From contig CANMYO010000002.1 of the NCBI GenBank assembly GCA_947502145.1, positions 558,001 to 622,000 on the forward strand: a stretch of 64,000 bases of DNA, read 5' to 3'. The number at the start of each line of letters is the position of its first letter. Positions within the stretch are counted from its first letter, which is position 1. The notes under the pieces were generated by a model. It worked only from the letters and a program-made list of their open reading frames with translations, was not told where the DNA came from and made no database searches. Source of the DNA: an uncultured Paracoccaceae bacterium. Lineage in GTDB: Bacteria; Pseudomonadota; Alphaproteobacteria; Rhodobacterales; Rhodobacteraceae. Position numbers and translations under genes: made by a program. Shown here one piece after another: positions 55,335 through 64,000 of the stretch.

Positions 55335-55627
55335 GCCCAGCCGTCATTGGCAATAAGTTTCTTGATACGCTCCAGATCGTATTCTGCATCAATCCGGGCG
55401 ACTTCAGCCGCAGCGACGTCGGCGTCAGTTCCTTCAACAGGGTAGGGCGGCGCCTTTCGGAATCCGGCCATGTAATCGTCTGACTCCGCGGCGCCCGATT
55501 TCATTGCGGCGCGATCAATTGCCTGCTCGAACCGTTCCGGCAGGGGCAGCTTGGTCCCACGACGGCCTTTGCCCACAATGACCTGCGCGGGCATGTCGCG
55601 CCAGTAAACGATTGTCACATCAGCCAT
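55331..55627 (-). CDS. Small 'virulence factor' family protein
   Basis: This is a 98-residue protein with ADVTIVYWRDMPAQVIVGKG at the N-terminus and RFEQAIDRAAMKSGA in the middle. It matches the family annotated as Virulence_fact, whose function is not established. Its constant place in front of the MetF-like and methyl-THF methyltransferase genes argues for a role in one-carbon or corrinoid metabolism rather than virulence. ATG at 55627 is preceded by GGGAG; a TTG one codon upstream is the alternative. Confidence 0.85.
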   Translation of the reverse strand: MADVTIVYWRDMPAQVIVGKGRRGTKLPLPERFEQAIDRAAMKSGAAESDDYMAGFRKAPPYPVEGTDADVAAAEVARIDAEYDLERIKKLIANDGWA

Positions 55628-55677
55628 CAAGATCTCCCATTTCTCTTTGCCTCTTTATCATCCATTGCAGTCGCCAA

Positions 55678-55694
55678 ATGTCGATTTTCGACAT
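55678..55694. promoter_or_regulatory. Inverted repeat upstream of the one-carbon operon
   Basis: ATGTCGA and TCGACAT are perfect inverted repeats with a three-base spacer, 50 bases upstream of the 'virulence factor' start. The position suits an operator of the minus-strand operon. The rest of 55628-55875 shows no gene that I can support. Confidence 0.45.
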
Positions 55695-55875
55695 GACAGA
55701 AGACGGGGGCGACCGAAGTCTTATGGCCGTTTCGCACCTAGTTGGCCAAGGGCAGCCTATCCCCATTAACTTCATCTTGAATCTGAGCCTCATTCATCTT
55801 CTGGACGTCACAGCGCTTGCGCGACCGCAATCGAGCGCTTACGTTGAAAGTAACTCGAAAATGGAGGGCGTTAAG

Positions 55876-56988
55876 ATGGCGCCCAAGCGTCCCTTTGGTG
55901 CGGGCGCGTACCCCAAAGCGGTCGATACCCCCGCGCCACAAACCCCTGATCCGGCGACCCTTTACGCGGCGCTTGATCTGGGAACAAATAGTTGTCGGAT
56001 GTTGATTGCCCAACCAAAGGGCAGTCAGTTTCATGTCGTCGACTCTTTTTCCAAATCTGTGCAATTGGGTCATGGGCTTGAGAGCACCGGCAAACTGTCG
56101 CGTGCGTCAATGAACCGGACGATCTCGGCCATGCGGATTTGTCGCCAAAAGCTCGAGCGGCATGGCGTCAAACGGTTGCGCCTCGTTGCGACAGAGGCTT
56201 GCCGCCGTGCCCGCAATGGTTCTGCATTTGTCTCGCAGGTCCGGCGTGAGACAGGGCTTGATCTTGAGATTATCAAACCCGAGGAAGAAGCACGTCTTGC
56301 AGTCATCTCCTGCGCTCCGCTGGTGAGCACAAAGACTGAGCAGCTTTTGGTGGTTGATATTGGTGGGGGCTCAACCGAACTGGTCTGGATAGATCTTGCG
56401 CATGTGCCCGCCCGCGAACGTCCTCGCGCGATCATGCGGCTGCACGCCGGTTTTGGTGCAGATCCGGGTCCGTTTGCGGCTGCCAAAGTGGTGGACTGGA
56501 TTTCCGTTCCCCTTGGCGTTGCAACATTGCGGGATCAGTTTTCTGATGTCGAAGACGACGCTGCGCGGTTCGCCTTGATGAGTTGGTTTTTTGAGGAAAA
56601 CCTATCTGAATTTGCACCCTCTGCAGAAGCGCAGGATCGCGAAGGCTTTCAAATCGTCGGGACCAGTGGAACGGTGACAACTGTCGCGGCAAGCCATCTT
56701 GGCCTCAAACGTTACGACCGGACGAAGGTTGATGGGCTGCGGATGACGTCGGATCAAATTGATGCCGTGATCCGCAACTACCTGTCGCTAGGTCCCCAGG
56801 GGCGGCGCAGCGATCCGCGCATTGGCAAGGACCGGCAGGCGCTGATCATGTCCGGTGCCGCAATTCTTCAGGCTCTGATGCGACTCTGGCCCACGGATCG
56901 GCTGTCTGTTGCGGATCGCGGGCTACGTGAGGGGTTGCTTTATGCGCAAATGTCGGCAGATGGGGTGCTGGAAGACGTCCCCTATTAA
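55876..56988 (+). CDS. Ppx/GppA family phosphatase
   Basis: This is an exopolyphosphatase / pppGpp-phosphohydrolase family protein of about 370 residues, with an ASKHA fold. The phosphate-binding loops are YAALDLGTNSCRMLIA (near residue 37) and LLVVDIGGGSTELVWID (near residue 160). Another family motif is VGTSGTVTTVAA. It acts in the cytoplasm on polyphosphate or (p)ppGpp; the family does not allow a choice. The ATG at 55876 follows GGAGG at eight bases and gives MAPKRPFGAGAY. Upstream in-frame ATGs lack ribosome binding sites. Confidence 0.88.
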   Translation: MAPKRPFGAGAYPKAVDTPAPQTPDPATLYAALDLGTNSCRMLIAQPKGSQFHVVDSFSKSVQLGHGLESTGKLSRASMNRTISAMRICRQKLERHGVKRLRLVATEACRRARNGSAFVSQVRRETGLDLEIIKPEEEARLAVISCAPLVSTKTEQLLVVDIGGGSTELVWIDLAHVPARERPRAIMRLHAGFGADPGPFAAAKVVDWISVPLGVATLRDQFSDVEDDAARFALMSWFFEENLSEFAPSAEAQDREGFQIVGTSGTVTTVAASHLGLKRYDRTKVDGLRMTSDQIDAVIRNYLSLGPQGRRSDPRIGKDRQALIMSGAAILQALMRLWPTDRLSVADRGLREGLLYAQMSADGVLEDVPY

Positions 56989-57003
56989 TCAGACACAGAT
57001 CAG

Positions 57004-57714
57004 ATGAAGAAACCAGGCAAGAATACAAGTGGTCGCGGTCAACGTGATTTGACCATCAAGGTCAAGTCGGCACGGGGGCGGACAACATCGTCCCAACGTT
57101 GGTTGCAAAGGCAACTCAACGATCCCTATGTCAAACGCGCCAAGGCTGATGGGTATCGTGGACGTGCCGCGTATAAAATTCTGGAGCTGGACGACAAGTT
57201 TCGATTTCTTGTTCCTGGTGCTCGGGTTGTCGATCTTGGTTGTGCGCCCGGCGGATGGTGCCAGGTGGCGGTGCGCCGCGTCAACGCGCTGCATGATCGA
57301 CCGAGCAAGGCGCAAGGGAAAGTGCTTGGGATTGATTTGCAAGAGGTTGAGGCCATCCCCGGCGCTGAAATTTACCAGCTCGATTTTCTTGAGGACGATG
57401 CCGATAAACAGGTCATGGCATGGCTGGACGGGCAGGCGGATGTGGTGATGTCTGACATGGCGGCCAGCGCATCTGGGCACAAGCAAACGGACCACCTTCG
57501 CATCATTACCCTTTGCGAAACGGCTGCATACTTTGCCTTCGATGTATTGGTTGAAGGTGGGACATTTGTTGCAAAAGTGCTCGCAGGTGGCGCAGAAGGT
57601 GAATTGCAAAAACTTCTGAAAAGCCGCTTTGAGAAAGTTGCAAATGTGAAGCCACCTGCATCGCGTGCTGACAGTTCTGAAAAATTCGTCGTCGCGACGG
57701 GGTTCAAAGGCTAG
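57004..57714 (+). CDS. rlmE: 23S rRNA (uridine-2552-2'-O)-methyltransferase RlmE
   Basis: This 236-residue FtsJ/RrmJ enzyme methylates U2552 of 23S rRNA in the 50S subunit. It has [20 protein letters not shown] (with catalytic Lys), the SAM loop [34 protein letters not shown] (catalytic Asp) and [13 protein letters not shown] (catalytic Lys) and the C-terminal [17 protein letters not shown]. The order of the K-D-K residues is intact. It begins 15 bases after the Ppx/GppA stop. The stop shares CTAG with glpR. Confidence 0.95.
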   Translation: MKKPGKNTSGRGQRDLTIKVKSARGRTTSSQRWLQRQLNDPYVKRAKADGYRGRAAYKILELDDKFRFLVPGARVVDLGCAPGGWCQVAVRRVNALHDRPSKAQGKVLGIDLQEVEAIPGAEIYQLDFLEDDADKQVMAWLDGQADVVMSDMAASASGHKQTDHLRIITLCETAAYFAFDVLVEGGTFVAKVLAGGAEGELQKLLKSRFEKVANVKPPASRADSSEKFVVATGFKG

Positions 57715-58469
57715 GCCAGAACAATTCTCGTGTTTGTGTCCTGACAGGATTGTGCCAGTCGTTCCGAGGTAATCCTGTCGGTTACAAAAGCGTCCACATC
57801 TGCAAATGATCCAATTCGGACCGGCGCTTTTCTCCGCAGCTTGCTGGCGTCTGCAACAAGAATTGTCGATCTTGCTGCTGCGATGATCTGCTGACTTACA
57901 CGCACCTCTTCGGGGTCAAAATCAAGCAGATTTCCATTGGTATCGATAGCCGAGGCACCGATGATTGCGAAATCGACCTGAAACCGCGCGATTGCCAATG
58001 CAGCCAAATCGCCAACTAATGCGCCATCTGCACGGCGCAGGCGTCCTCCTGCCACGATGACCTCGCACGTTTCGACGTCCGCAAGAATATTCGCCACATT
58101 CAAGTTGTTTGTAACGACCATAAGGTTGCGATGTGTACGCAGTGCGCGGGCAACGGCCTCGGTTGTGGTTCCGATATTGAGGAACAGGGACGCATTATCA
58201 GGAATCATCCGGGCGGTCCGTGCCGCTATCCGGGCCTTAGTGGCGCGGTTTTGGGTCTGGCGATCATCATATCCAATGTTTCGCACGCCTGATGGCAAAA
58301 TCGCGCCGCCATGCACCCGTTCCAATAGACCAGAAGCGCACAAAACCCGCAGGTCCCGCCGAATGGTTTGTACGGCAACTCCCAACGATGTTGACAATGA
58401 TGTCGCCCTCACACGTCCTTGGCTACGTGCAGCCATGAGGATAGCGGTATGACGATTTTGGGTCTTCAT
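57711..58469 (-). CDS. glpR: DeoR-family regulator GlpR
   Basis: This is a transcriptional repressor of the DeoR type with about 252 residues. The winged helix is near residues 6-60 ([20 protein letters not shown], then [12 protein letters not shown]). The sugar-phosphate-sensing domain has [26 protein letters not shown] and [19 protein letters not shown]. It is divergent from glpD, the usual placement of GlpR. I chose the ATG at 58469 over an in-frame TTG 13 codons upstream. Glycerol-3-phosphate is the expected inducer. Confidence 0.87.
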   Translation of the reverse strand: MKTQNRHTAILMAARSQGRVRATSLSTSLGVAVQTIRRDLRVLCASGLLERVHGGAILPSGVRNIGYDDRQTQNRATKARIAARTARMIPDNASLFLNIGTTTEAVARALRTHRNLMVVTNNLNVANILADVETCEVIVAGGRLRRADGALVGDLAALAIARFQVDFAIIGASAIDTNGNLLDFDPEEVRVSQQIIAAARSTILVADASKLRRKAPVRIGSFADVDAFVTDRITSERLAQSCQDTNTRIVLA

Positions 58470-58473
58470 TTTG

Positions 58474-58549
58474 TTCGGTTTATCCGAAATGCGAACATAA
58501 TGGAACAATAATCAGCCAAAAAATGCGTTCGCTCGACATGAAGCGAACG
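58474..58549. promoter_or_regulatory. Candidate GlpR operator region between glpR and glpD
   Basis: Two inverted repeats lie here: TTCGG/CCGAA with a five-base spacer (58474-58488) and CGTTCGCT/AGCGAACG with an eight-base spacer (58526-58549). TGTTCG and CGAACA half-sites also flank the first one. GlpR operators of other bacteria are built on the same TTCG/CGAA elements. Confidence 0.5.
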
Positions 58550-58615
58550 GAAGTTTGGCATTTCCTTGCGGTAGAATCGAACCAACCCCATTGAGCGCGC
58601 AACAGGGGGGCGAAA

Positions 58616-60160
58616 ATGCAGACCGATTTTGACCTATTTGTCATTGGTGGTGGGATCAACGGCGTTGGGATTGCGCGCGATGCCCAAGGCCGTGGGCTGA
58701 ACACAGCCCTTGCTGAGATGAACGATCTTGCGTCAGCGACGTCTTCATCCTCGACCAAGCTATTTCACGGTGGCTTGCGGTACTTGGAGTTCTTCGAGTT
58801 CGGGTTGGTCCGCAAAGCTCTGATCGAGCGCGAGGTTTTGCTGCAGGCGATGCCCCATATTTCATGGCCAATGCGATTTGTTTTGCCTTACCACAGGGAC
58901 ATGCGATTTGAGGGTGAAACACCCACTTCCAAACTTCTCTCGCTATTCATGCCCTGGATGAAAGGCCGACGACCTGCATGGCTGATCCGTCTGGGCCTGT
59001 TCCTGTATGACAACCTTGGGGGGCGAAAAATCCTGCCGGGAACAAAAACGGTCGATCTCTCGACAAGTGAAGAAGGCAAACCGCTGAAAGATAAGTTCAA
59101 GCTGGCCTATGAATACTCAGATTGTTGGATCGAGGACTCCCGCCTTGTCGTCCTGAACGCGCGTGACGCAGAACAACGAGGCGCGACGATTCTGACGCAA
59201 TCGAAGGTTATCAGCGCCGAGCGCCGAAATGGCCGGTGGTTGATCACTGTACTAGGTGGCGATGGTGAGACCGTCTACTCTGCCAAGGCGCTGGTGAATG
59301 CGGGGGGCCCGTGGGTCGAATCCATCGTCAAAACAACGGTGCGGATGAACACGAGTGAAGGCATTCGATTGGTCCGCGGCAGCCATATCGTCACCAAGCG
59401 GCTATACGATCATGACAAGGCCTATTTCTTTCAGGGTGAAGATGGCCGCATTATTTTTTCCATTCCTTACGAGACGGATTTCACGCTGATCGGCACGACC
59501 GATAAAGAGCATGATGACCTGAACCGATCACCACTCGCAACTGAAGAAGAACAGGAATATCTGTGCGCATTTGCTACGCAGTATTTCAAGAAGCCGGTCA
59601 CGCGTGACGACATTGTGTGGACATATTCTGGCGTGCGTCCGCTCTATGATGACGGTGCGAAATCTGCGACTGCGGCGACGCGGGATTATGTGCTGTCACT
59701 AGACACAAATGGCGCGCCATTGCTCAGCGTGTTTGGCGGCAAGATCACGACATATCGCAAACTTGCTGAAAGCGCGCTTTCAAAGTTGGTTCCGCTCATC
59801 GGGGGCAAAGGGGATTGGACTGCAGGCATCGCGCTGCCTGGGGGCGACTTCCCCGTCGGAGGGGTTGATGATCTGATCGCTCAACTGCAGGCAGATTTTC
59901 CGTTTCTAGAGGAACGTTGGGCCCGACGGTTGGTCCGAGCTTACGGGACAGAGGCCGCAGAAATTCTGGTGACAGCCAAATCACGTGAAGATCTTGGCCA
60001 GGATTTTGGCGCGACCCTGACCGAGGCCGAAGTGAACTGGCTGATGGAAAAGGAATACGCGCGTTCAGCCGCTGACGTCGTTTGGCGCCGCAGCAAACTT
60101 GGATTGCGAATGACGCGGGATCAGATTTCCGCGTTAGATGCCTTTATGACCGCGGCCTGA
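58616..60160 (+). CDS. glpD: Glycerol-3-phosphate dehydrogenase
   Basis: This 514-residue FAD enzyme oxidises sn-glycerol-3-phosphate to dihydroxyacetone phosphate at the inner membrane, passing electrons to the quinone pool. The N-terminal dinucleotide site is LFVIGGGINGVGIARDAQGR. Then come SSSSTKLFHGGLRYLEFFEFGLVRKAL, ALVNAGGPWVESIV, IIFSIPYETDFTLIGTTDKEH, SGVRPLYDDG and SVFGGKITTYRKLAESAL. The C-terminal domain (DFPFLEERWARRLVRAYG onward) is complete. It begins the glp genes divergent from glpR. Confidence 0.95.
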   Translation: MQTDFDLFVIGGGINGVGIARDAQGRGLNTALAEMNDLASATSSSSTKLFHGGLRYLEFFEFGLVRKALIEREVLLQAMPHISWPMRFVLPYHRDMRFEGETPTSKLLSLFMPWMKGRRPAWLIRLGLFLYDNLGGRKILPGTKTVDLSTSEEGKPLKDKFKLAYEYSDCWIEDSRLVVLNARDAEQRGATILTQSKVISAERRNGRWLITVLGGDGETVYSAKALVNAGGPWVESIVKTTVRMNTSEGIRLVRGSHIVTKRLYDHDKAYFFQGEDGRIIFSIPYETDFTLIGTTDKEHDDLNRSPLATEEEQEYLCAFATQYFKKPVTRDDIVWTYSGVRPLYDDGAKSATAATRDYVLSLDTNGAPLLSVFGGKITTYRKLAESALSKLVPLIGGKGDWTAGIALPGGDFPVGGVDDLIAQLQADFPFLEERWARRLVRAYGTEAAEILVTAKSREDLGQDFGATLTEAEVNWLMEKEYARSAADVVWRRSKLGLRMTRDQISALDAFMTAA

Positions 60161-60231
60161 CTGATTGATTTTTCTTTTGATCCTGCAATCTGCCGCTTGC
60201 ACCCTCACACGACATCTAGACAGGATAGAAC

Positions 60232-60366
60232 ATGCGAAACGATGTCTGGCACCATATCGTTGGCGATGTCAGCCTAGGCGGCTTTAATGTTGGTACAGCG
60301 ATTTCCTCTGTTCTCGCGGCACATGGTGTCGCAATCACCATGGTTGATACGAAAGGCGCGATATGA
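60232..60366 (+). CDS. 44-residue ORF translationally coupled to glpK
   Basis: This short ORF ([18 protein letters not shown], then [14 protein letters not shown], ending MVDTKGAI) has AGGA ten bases before its ATG. Its TGA overlaps the ATG of glpK as ATGA. It contains a weakly hydrophobic stretch but no recognised domain. The coupling suggests that it is translated and may control glpK translation, or it may be a remnant of a lost gene. I do not recognise it. Confidence 0.45.
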   Translation: MRNDVWHHIVGDVSLGGFNVGTAISSVLAAHGVAITMVDTKGAI

Positions 60367-61850
60367 CTCATATTCTTGCAATTGATCAGGGCACGACTTC
60401 AAGCCGGGGGATCATCTTTGACCCCGACATGGCCATTGTCGCGACTGCGCAACAAGAGTTTGAACAGCATTTTCCGCATTCAGGTTGGGTTGAACATGAG
60501 GTGTCCGACCTTTGGACGACAACTCTGGACACTGCGCGTGGCGCGATTTCGAAAGCGGGGCTGAAGGCGACCGACATTTCTGCGATAGGCATAACCAACC
60601 AGCGCGAAACGACCGTTGTTTGGGATCGGACAACCGGAGAGCCCGTTCACCGCGCAATCGTCTGGCAAGATCGTAGAACCGCTGACTTTTGCGAGGCTCT
60701 GAAGGCGGAAGGATTCGAACCGGAAGTTACGGAAAAAACAGGCCTTTTGCTTGATCCCTATTTCTCGTCTACCAAGCTCAACTGGATTCTCGATAATGTC
60801 TCTGGTGCACGCGCACGCGCTGAAAACGGTGAATTGCTGTTCGGGACGGTTGATTCCTATCTGATCTGGAAACTTACAGACGGCGCGCGACATGTGACCG
60901 ACGCGACAAATGCTGCCCGCACAATGCTTTACAATATTCGCGAGTCTCAATGGGATGCGGATATCTGCCAACGCCTCAACATCCCCATGAGCATGCTACC
61001 AGAAGTCCTTGATTGTTCTGCAGATTTTGGCGTCACAGCAGCGGATCATTTTGGAACTAGCCTGCCAATTCTTGGTGTTGCAGGCGACCAACAAGCGGCG
61101 ACAATCGGCCAAGCCTGTTTTTCACCTGGCATGCTCAAATCCACATATGGCACGGGCTGCTTTGCCCTTCTCAATACCGGCGACACAATTGTGCGATCTC
61201 AGAAACGTCTCTTGGGAACCATTGCATATCAGTTTGACGGCAAACCCACCTATGCGCTGGAAGGTTCAATCTTTGTTGCCGGCGCAGTTGTGCAATGGCT
61301 GCGGGATGGGCTGGGGATCATCGCGAAGGCTGCGGACACTCACCCACTGGCGGAAAAGGCGGATCCTGAACAGGAACTTTATCTTGTGCCCGCCTTCACA
61401 GGTCTTGGCGCCCCTTATTGGGACGCAAATGCTCGGGGGGCAATTTACGGTCTGACCCGCGGAAGTGGTCCGGCGGAATTTGCGCGCGCGGCACTCGAAA
61501 GCGTCGGCTTTCAGACCCGTGATTTGCTGGACGCCATGAAGAGTGACTGGCAAGGTGCTGATAACGCACCAGTATTGCGCGTTGACGGTGGCATGAGTGC
61601 TAGCGATTGGGCGATGCAGTTCCTGTCGGACATCATTGGCGCCCCGGTTGACCGGCCGACGGTTCTGGAAACCACGGCGCTTGGGGTTGCATGGCTTGCC
61701 GGCAGTCGCGCAGGCATCTATCCCGATCAGGAGGGCTTTGCTGAAAACTGGGCTCTTGATCGCCAATTTACGGCAAAAATGGACGATGAAACCCGCGAGC
61801 GGCGATACGCGGCCTGGGGCGATGCGATCCGCCGAACCTTGTCAGCTTAG
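60363..61850 (+). CDS. glpK: Glycerol kinase
   Basis: This 495-residue FGGY kinase phosphorylates glycerol. It has [119 protein letters not shown] and [20 protein letters not shown]. The length matches. No glycerol facilitator or ABC glycerol transporter gene is beside it, so uptake must be encoded elsewhere. Its end overlaps the convergent sulfotransferase-like gene by nine bases. Confidence 0.96.
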   Translation: MTHILAIDQGTTSSRGIIFDPDMAIVATAQQEFEQHFPHSGWVEHEVSDLWTTTLDTARGAISKAGLKATDISAIGITNQRETTVVWDRTTGEPVHRAIVWQDRRTADFCEALKAEGFEPEVTEKTGLLLDPYFSSTKLNWILDNVSGARARAENGELLFGTVDSYLIWKLTDGARHVTDATNAARTMLYNIRESQWDADICQRLNIPMSMLPEVLDCSADFGVTAADHFGTSLPILGVAGDQQAATIGQACFSPGMLKSTYGTGCFALLNTGDTIVRSQKRLLGTIAYQFDGKPTYALEGSIFVAGAVVQWLRDGLGIIAKAADTHPLAEKADPEQELYLVPAFTGLGAPYWDANARGAIYGLTRGSGPAEFARAALESVGFQTRDLLDAMKSDWQGADNAPVLRVDGGMSASDWAMQFLSDIIGAPVDRPTVLETTALGVAWLAGSRAGIYPDQEGFAENWALDRQFTAKMDDETRERRYAAWGDAIRRTLSA

Positions 61851-62438
61851 GCCCCGTTCCCATACATCGAATTCTGCGGCACGCTTGTCCTTTAGTTTTT
61901 GCGCAACATGTGGCGACAACGTCAGTTCCATGCTGGGCGACACATTCAGCCGTTTTATGTCAGGCAGATCGCCGAGGCGCTGCGTAAGAAAGTTAGAGAT
62001 CCGTTCTGGTGCTTCATATCGGAACAGGTGCTCGACCCCGATTCTCCCATCCTCAACGGTCAAGAATCGTGCCTGAGACCCTACGGCAGCAAAGGGTGCC
62101 GGTTTTCCTTTCGCGTATTCCAGCACAAACTCGTCAAATGTAAGGCCGCGGGTCGAATTCTCATGTCCGACCAGATCGTCCCGATGTCTATAGCGATACC
62201 AACTGCCCAGCCAGTCAATAGGATTACGCACAATCGCCATCAATTCGGGTTCTTTGCCGCCGGCCTGGACGAAAAACGGTTTAATGAATCGTCTGTAACG
62301 ATAGCAGGGCATGTGTTTCAGGACCGGAGGATCACGCACAACCATTGAGGCGCGCGGCGCAAGCGCGCCCAAAAGTGCTGTTGTTCCGGTCTTGGGAACG
62401 GATAAAATCGCAATATTTTCTTTCCAGAAAACAAGCAC
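61842..62438 (-). CDS. Sulfotransferase family protein
   Basis: This is a protein of about 198 residues with the PAPS-binding features of a small sulfotransferase. The 5'-phosphosulfate loop is [14 protein letters not shown] near residue 14, and the 3'-phosphate region is [20 protein letters not shown] near residue 72. It would transfer sulfate from PAPS to a hydroxyl or amine, perhaps on a surface sugar; the acceptor is unknown. GTG at 62438 has GAGAGG at eight bases; TTG two codons upstream is the alternative. It is an isolated gene between glpK and recA. Confidence 0.8.
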   Translation of the reverse strand: MLVFWKENIAILSVPKTGTTALLGALAPRASMVVRDPPVLKHMPCYRYRRFIKPFFVQAGGKEPELMAIVRNPIDWLGSWYRYRHRDDLVGHENSTRGLTFDEFVLEYAKGKPAPFAAVGSQARFLTVEDGRIGVEHLFRYEAPERISNFLTQRLGDLPDIKRLNVSPSMELTLSPHVAQKLKDKRAAEFDVWERGLS

Positions 62439-62568
62439 CTGCAAGACCTCTCTGACGTTTCTTGAGTTCCAGTCTAGGCGATCAACCTTTTCTTAACCAC
62501 CACATTCGAATGTGGCTTGATGAAGTTTTTTGTTGAAATGTTCTCTTTTTGGTCTCATAGGTTGATGA

Positions 62569-62583
62569 GAACAGAAAAAGAAC
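62569..62583. promoter_or_regulatory. LexA (SOS) box of recA
   Basis: GAAC, seven bases, then GAAC exactly matches the alphaproteobacterial SOS box (direct repeat GAAC-N7-GAAC, equal to GTTC-N7-GTTC on the other strand). It lies 53 bases upstream of the recA start. Confidence 0.88.
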
Positions 62584-62635
62584 ATCAGCAGTGATTGCCG
62601 CCCCGAAATGGGCGTGACATAAGGACAGGACCAGA

Positions 62636-63718
62636 ATGGCAACGGCAGAACTCCTCAAGATGACAGACAAGAAAACAGCCGATAAGCAAAAAGCGTTGGA
62701 TTCAGCGCTTGCGCAGATCGAACGTCAATTCGGTAAAGGGTCGATCATGACCCTTGGCGGCGAAAACAAGATGCCCGATATCGAAGCGACAAGCACAGGG
62801 TCCTTGGGCCTCGACATTGCCCTTGGCATAGGTGGTCTGCCAAAGGGACGGATCGTTGAAATCTACGGGCCTGAATCTTCAGGCAAGACGACGCTGACCC
62901 TTCATGCAATCGCGGAAGAGCAGAAGAAGGGCGGCGTTTGTGCCTTTGTTGACGCTGAACATGCTCTTGACCCGACCTATGCAAAGAAGCTGGGCGTTAA
63001 CCTTGATGAACTGTTGATTTCACAACCTGACACCGGTGAACAGGCGCTTGAAATTGTCGATACATTGGTGCGTTCGGGCGCGGTGAGCATGGTTATCGTG
63101 GATTCAGTTGCAGCACTGACACCCAAATCAGAGCTTGAAGGTGAGATGGGCGACAGCAGCGTTGGCGTTCATGCACGGTTGATGTCACAGGCAATGCGCA
63201 AACTGACCGGGTCGATAAATCGTTCAGGTTGCATGGTGATCTTCATCAACCAGATTCGGATGAAGATCGGTGTTATGTTTGGCTCACCTGAAACGACAAC
63301 CGGCGGCAACGCGCTCAAGTTCTATGCTTCTGTTCGTCTTGATATCCGCAGAATTGGTGCGATCAAGGACCGTGATGAGGTTGTTGGCAATGCAACCCGT
63401 GTGAAGGTGGTCAAGAACAAGGTTGCTCCGCCATTCAAACAGGTTGAATTTGACATCATGTATGGTGAAGGGATCTCGAAGAACGGTGAATTGCTCGACC
63501 TCGGTGTCAAGGCCGGTGTTGTTGAAAAGTCGGGTGCCTGGTTTAGCTACGGTGATGAGCGGATCGGACAGGGCCGCGAGAACTCAAAGATGTATCTGCG
63601 TGAGAACGCCAATATTGCACTTGAGATCGAAGACAAGATTCGGGCTGCGCACGGGCTAGATTTCGACATGTCCGCGGACAAGCCTGACGATGCCGATGAC
63701 GAACTGGTTGAATTGTAA
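62636..63718 (+). CDS. recA: Recombinase RecA
   Basis: RecA forms filaments on single-stranded DNA for homologous recombination and SOS induction. The 360-residue protein has [15 protein letters not shown], Walker [27 protein letters not shown], Walker B region [17 protein letters not shown], loop L1/L2 motifs ([13 protein letters not shown] and [20 protein letters not shown]) and an acidic C-terminal tail ([10 protein letters not shown]). The N-terminus is about eight residues longer than usual (MATAELLKM), and [10 protein letters not shown] could be an internal start. The SOS box lies upstream and a terminator downstream. Confidence 0.98.
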   Translation: MATAELLKMTDKKTADKQKALDSALAQIERQFGKGSIMTLGGENKMPDIEATSTGSLGLDIALGIGGLPKGRIVEIYGPESSGKTTLTLHAIAEEQKKGGVCAFVDAEHALDPTYAKKLGVNLDELLISQPDTGEQALEIVDTLVRSGAVSMVIVDSVAALTPKSELEGEMGDSSVGVHARLMSQAMRKLTGSINRSGCMVIFINQIRMKIGVMFGSPETTTGGNALKFYASVRLDIRRIGAIKDRDEVVGNATRVKVVKNKVAPPFKQVEFDIMYGEGISKNGELLDLGVKAGVVEKSGAWFSYGDERIGQGRENSKMYLRENANIALEIEDKIRAAHGLDFDMSADKPDDADDELVEL

Positions 63719-63788
63719 GCGAACGGTGTTGGGCCACACCTGAAAAGGGCCCGATGACGTCGAATGCGTCATCTGCATGAATGGGAAT

Positions 63789-63815
63789 GGGTGCAGCAAA
63801 ATCTGCACCCTTTTT
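63789..63815 (+). terminator. Rho-independent terminator after recA
   Basis: GGGTGCAG and CTGCACCC pair perfectly over eight bases with a six-base loop and are followed by TTTTTC. It lies 70 bases after the recA stop. Confidence 0.92.
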
Positions 63816-63887
63816 CATGTTCTGTGGACACCCAATCGCCATGGGGCTACATCTTCGGGGCTTCTTAACTATGCACCGGGGACCCCG

Positions 63888-64000
63888 ATGACCAGCCTTG
63901 CCGAAATTCGTTCAACATTCCTCAATTACTTTGGAAAGAATGGTCACGAAGTTGTCGCGTCCGGCCCCCTCGTGCCGCGCAATGACCCCACGTTGATGTT
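63888..64000 (+). CDS. alaS: Alanyl-tRNA synthetase (first 37 codons, runs off the window)
   Basis: The reading frame from ATG at 63888 starts [20 protein letters not shown] followed by [18 protein letters not shown]. This is the conserved N-terminal end of AlaRS, whose first helix and the SxPLVPxxDPTLxF motif 1 region are distinctive. The gene is cut by the window edge. recA-alaS is a common order in alphaproteobacteria. Confidence 0.93.
   Translation, partial: MTSLAEIRSTFLNYFGKNGHEVVASGPLVPRNDPTLM

Noticed and set aside
55612-55875. An N-terminal extension of the Ppx/GppA protein from 55612
   Set aside because: It overlaps the start of the divergent 'virulence factor' gene, has no ribosome binding site and adds non-homologous residues. 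GGAGG supports 55876.

Overview
The window looks like chromosomal core and metabolic sequence from a marine alphaproteobacterium of the Rhodobacteraceae (Roseobacter group). This rests on a DMSP demethylase / acryloyl-CoA reductase pair (dmdA-acuI), a trgA-trgB-cysK tellurite locus like that of Rhodobacter, the CckA and ChpT members of the CtrA phosphorelay, an agl alpha-glucoside operon laid out as in rhizobia, ornithine-lipid genes, a GAAC-N7-GAAC LexA box in front of recA, and ribosomal protein L21 with a long C-terminal extension. I see no insertion sequence, prophage, plasmid function or CRISPR array.

Layout. 1-3.5 kb (minus): partial penicillin-acylase-family gene, DUF4345 membrane protein, PotD-like binding protein and a FadR-type GntR regulator. 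3.6-9.7 kb (plus): DUF2182, DUF1326, DinB, dmdA and acuI run closely together, followed by a BCCT carrier. 9.7-13.5 kb: SRPBCC protein, photolyase, lipoprotein and cyclopropane fatty acid synthase. 13.5-19.2 kb: trgA, trgB, cysK, an MscS-family channel and an AlaX-like editing protein. 19.3-25.7 kb: AI-2E family permease, three tRNA genes (Ser-GGA, Asn-GTT, Ser-CGA), a gene-poor stretch, an MBL-fold hydrolase, a sensor kinase, a DUF2059 protein and a lipoprotein. 25.8-31.9 kb: rplU, rpmA, three GNAT genes, obgE, proB and proA. 31.9-39 kb: chpT, a DUF3553 gene, olsB-olsA, a ThiE-like gene, a TfoX-N gene, trmJ, a RACo-type corrinoid-protein activator and a membrane protein. 39-44.3 kb: guaB, an RsmB-like methyltransferase and cckA. 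44.3-53.3 kb: glk, aglR and the aglEFGAK operon. 53.3-55.6 kb (minus): a small 'virulence factor' protein, a MetF-like reductase and a methyl-THF:corrinoid methyltransferase. 55.9-62.4 kb: Ppx/GppA, rlmE, glpR, glpD, a 44-codon ORF, glpK and a sulfotransferase-like gene. The window ends with recA and the first codons of alaS.

How the genes fit together. DmdA puts the methyl group of DMSP onto tetrahydrofolate, and AcuI removes toxic acryloyl-CoA. The 5-methyl-THF could be reoxidised by the MetF-like enzyme or passed to a corrinoid protein by the methyltransferase at 53-54 kb, with the RACo-type protein at 36-38 kb as reactivase. Together these resemble parts of a split methionine synthase. 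The agl operon imports and hydrolyses alpha-glucosides, glk phosphorylates the glucose, and AglR-type operators flank the divergent promoters. cckA carries a perfect CtrA-type box upstream.

A recurring architectural feature is that six convergent gene pairs overlap by exactly four bases, so that their two stop codons share one tetranucleotide (four CTAG, one CTAA, one TTAG).
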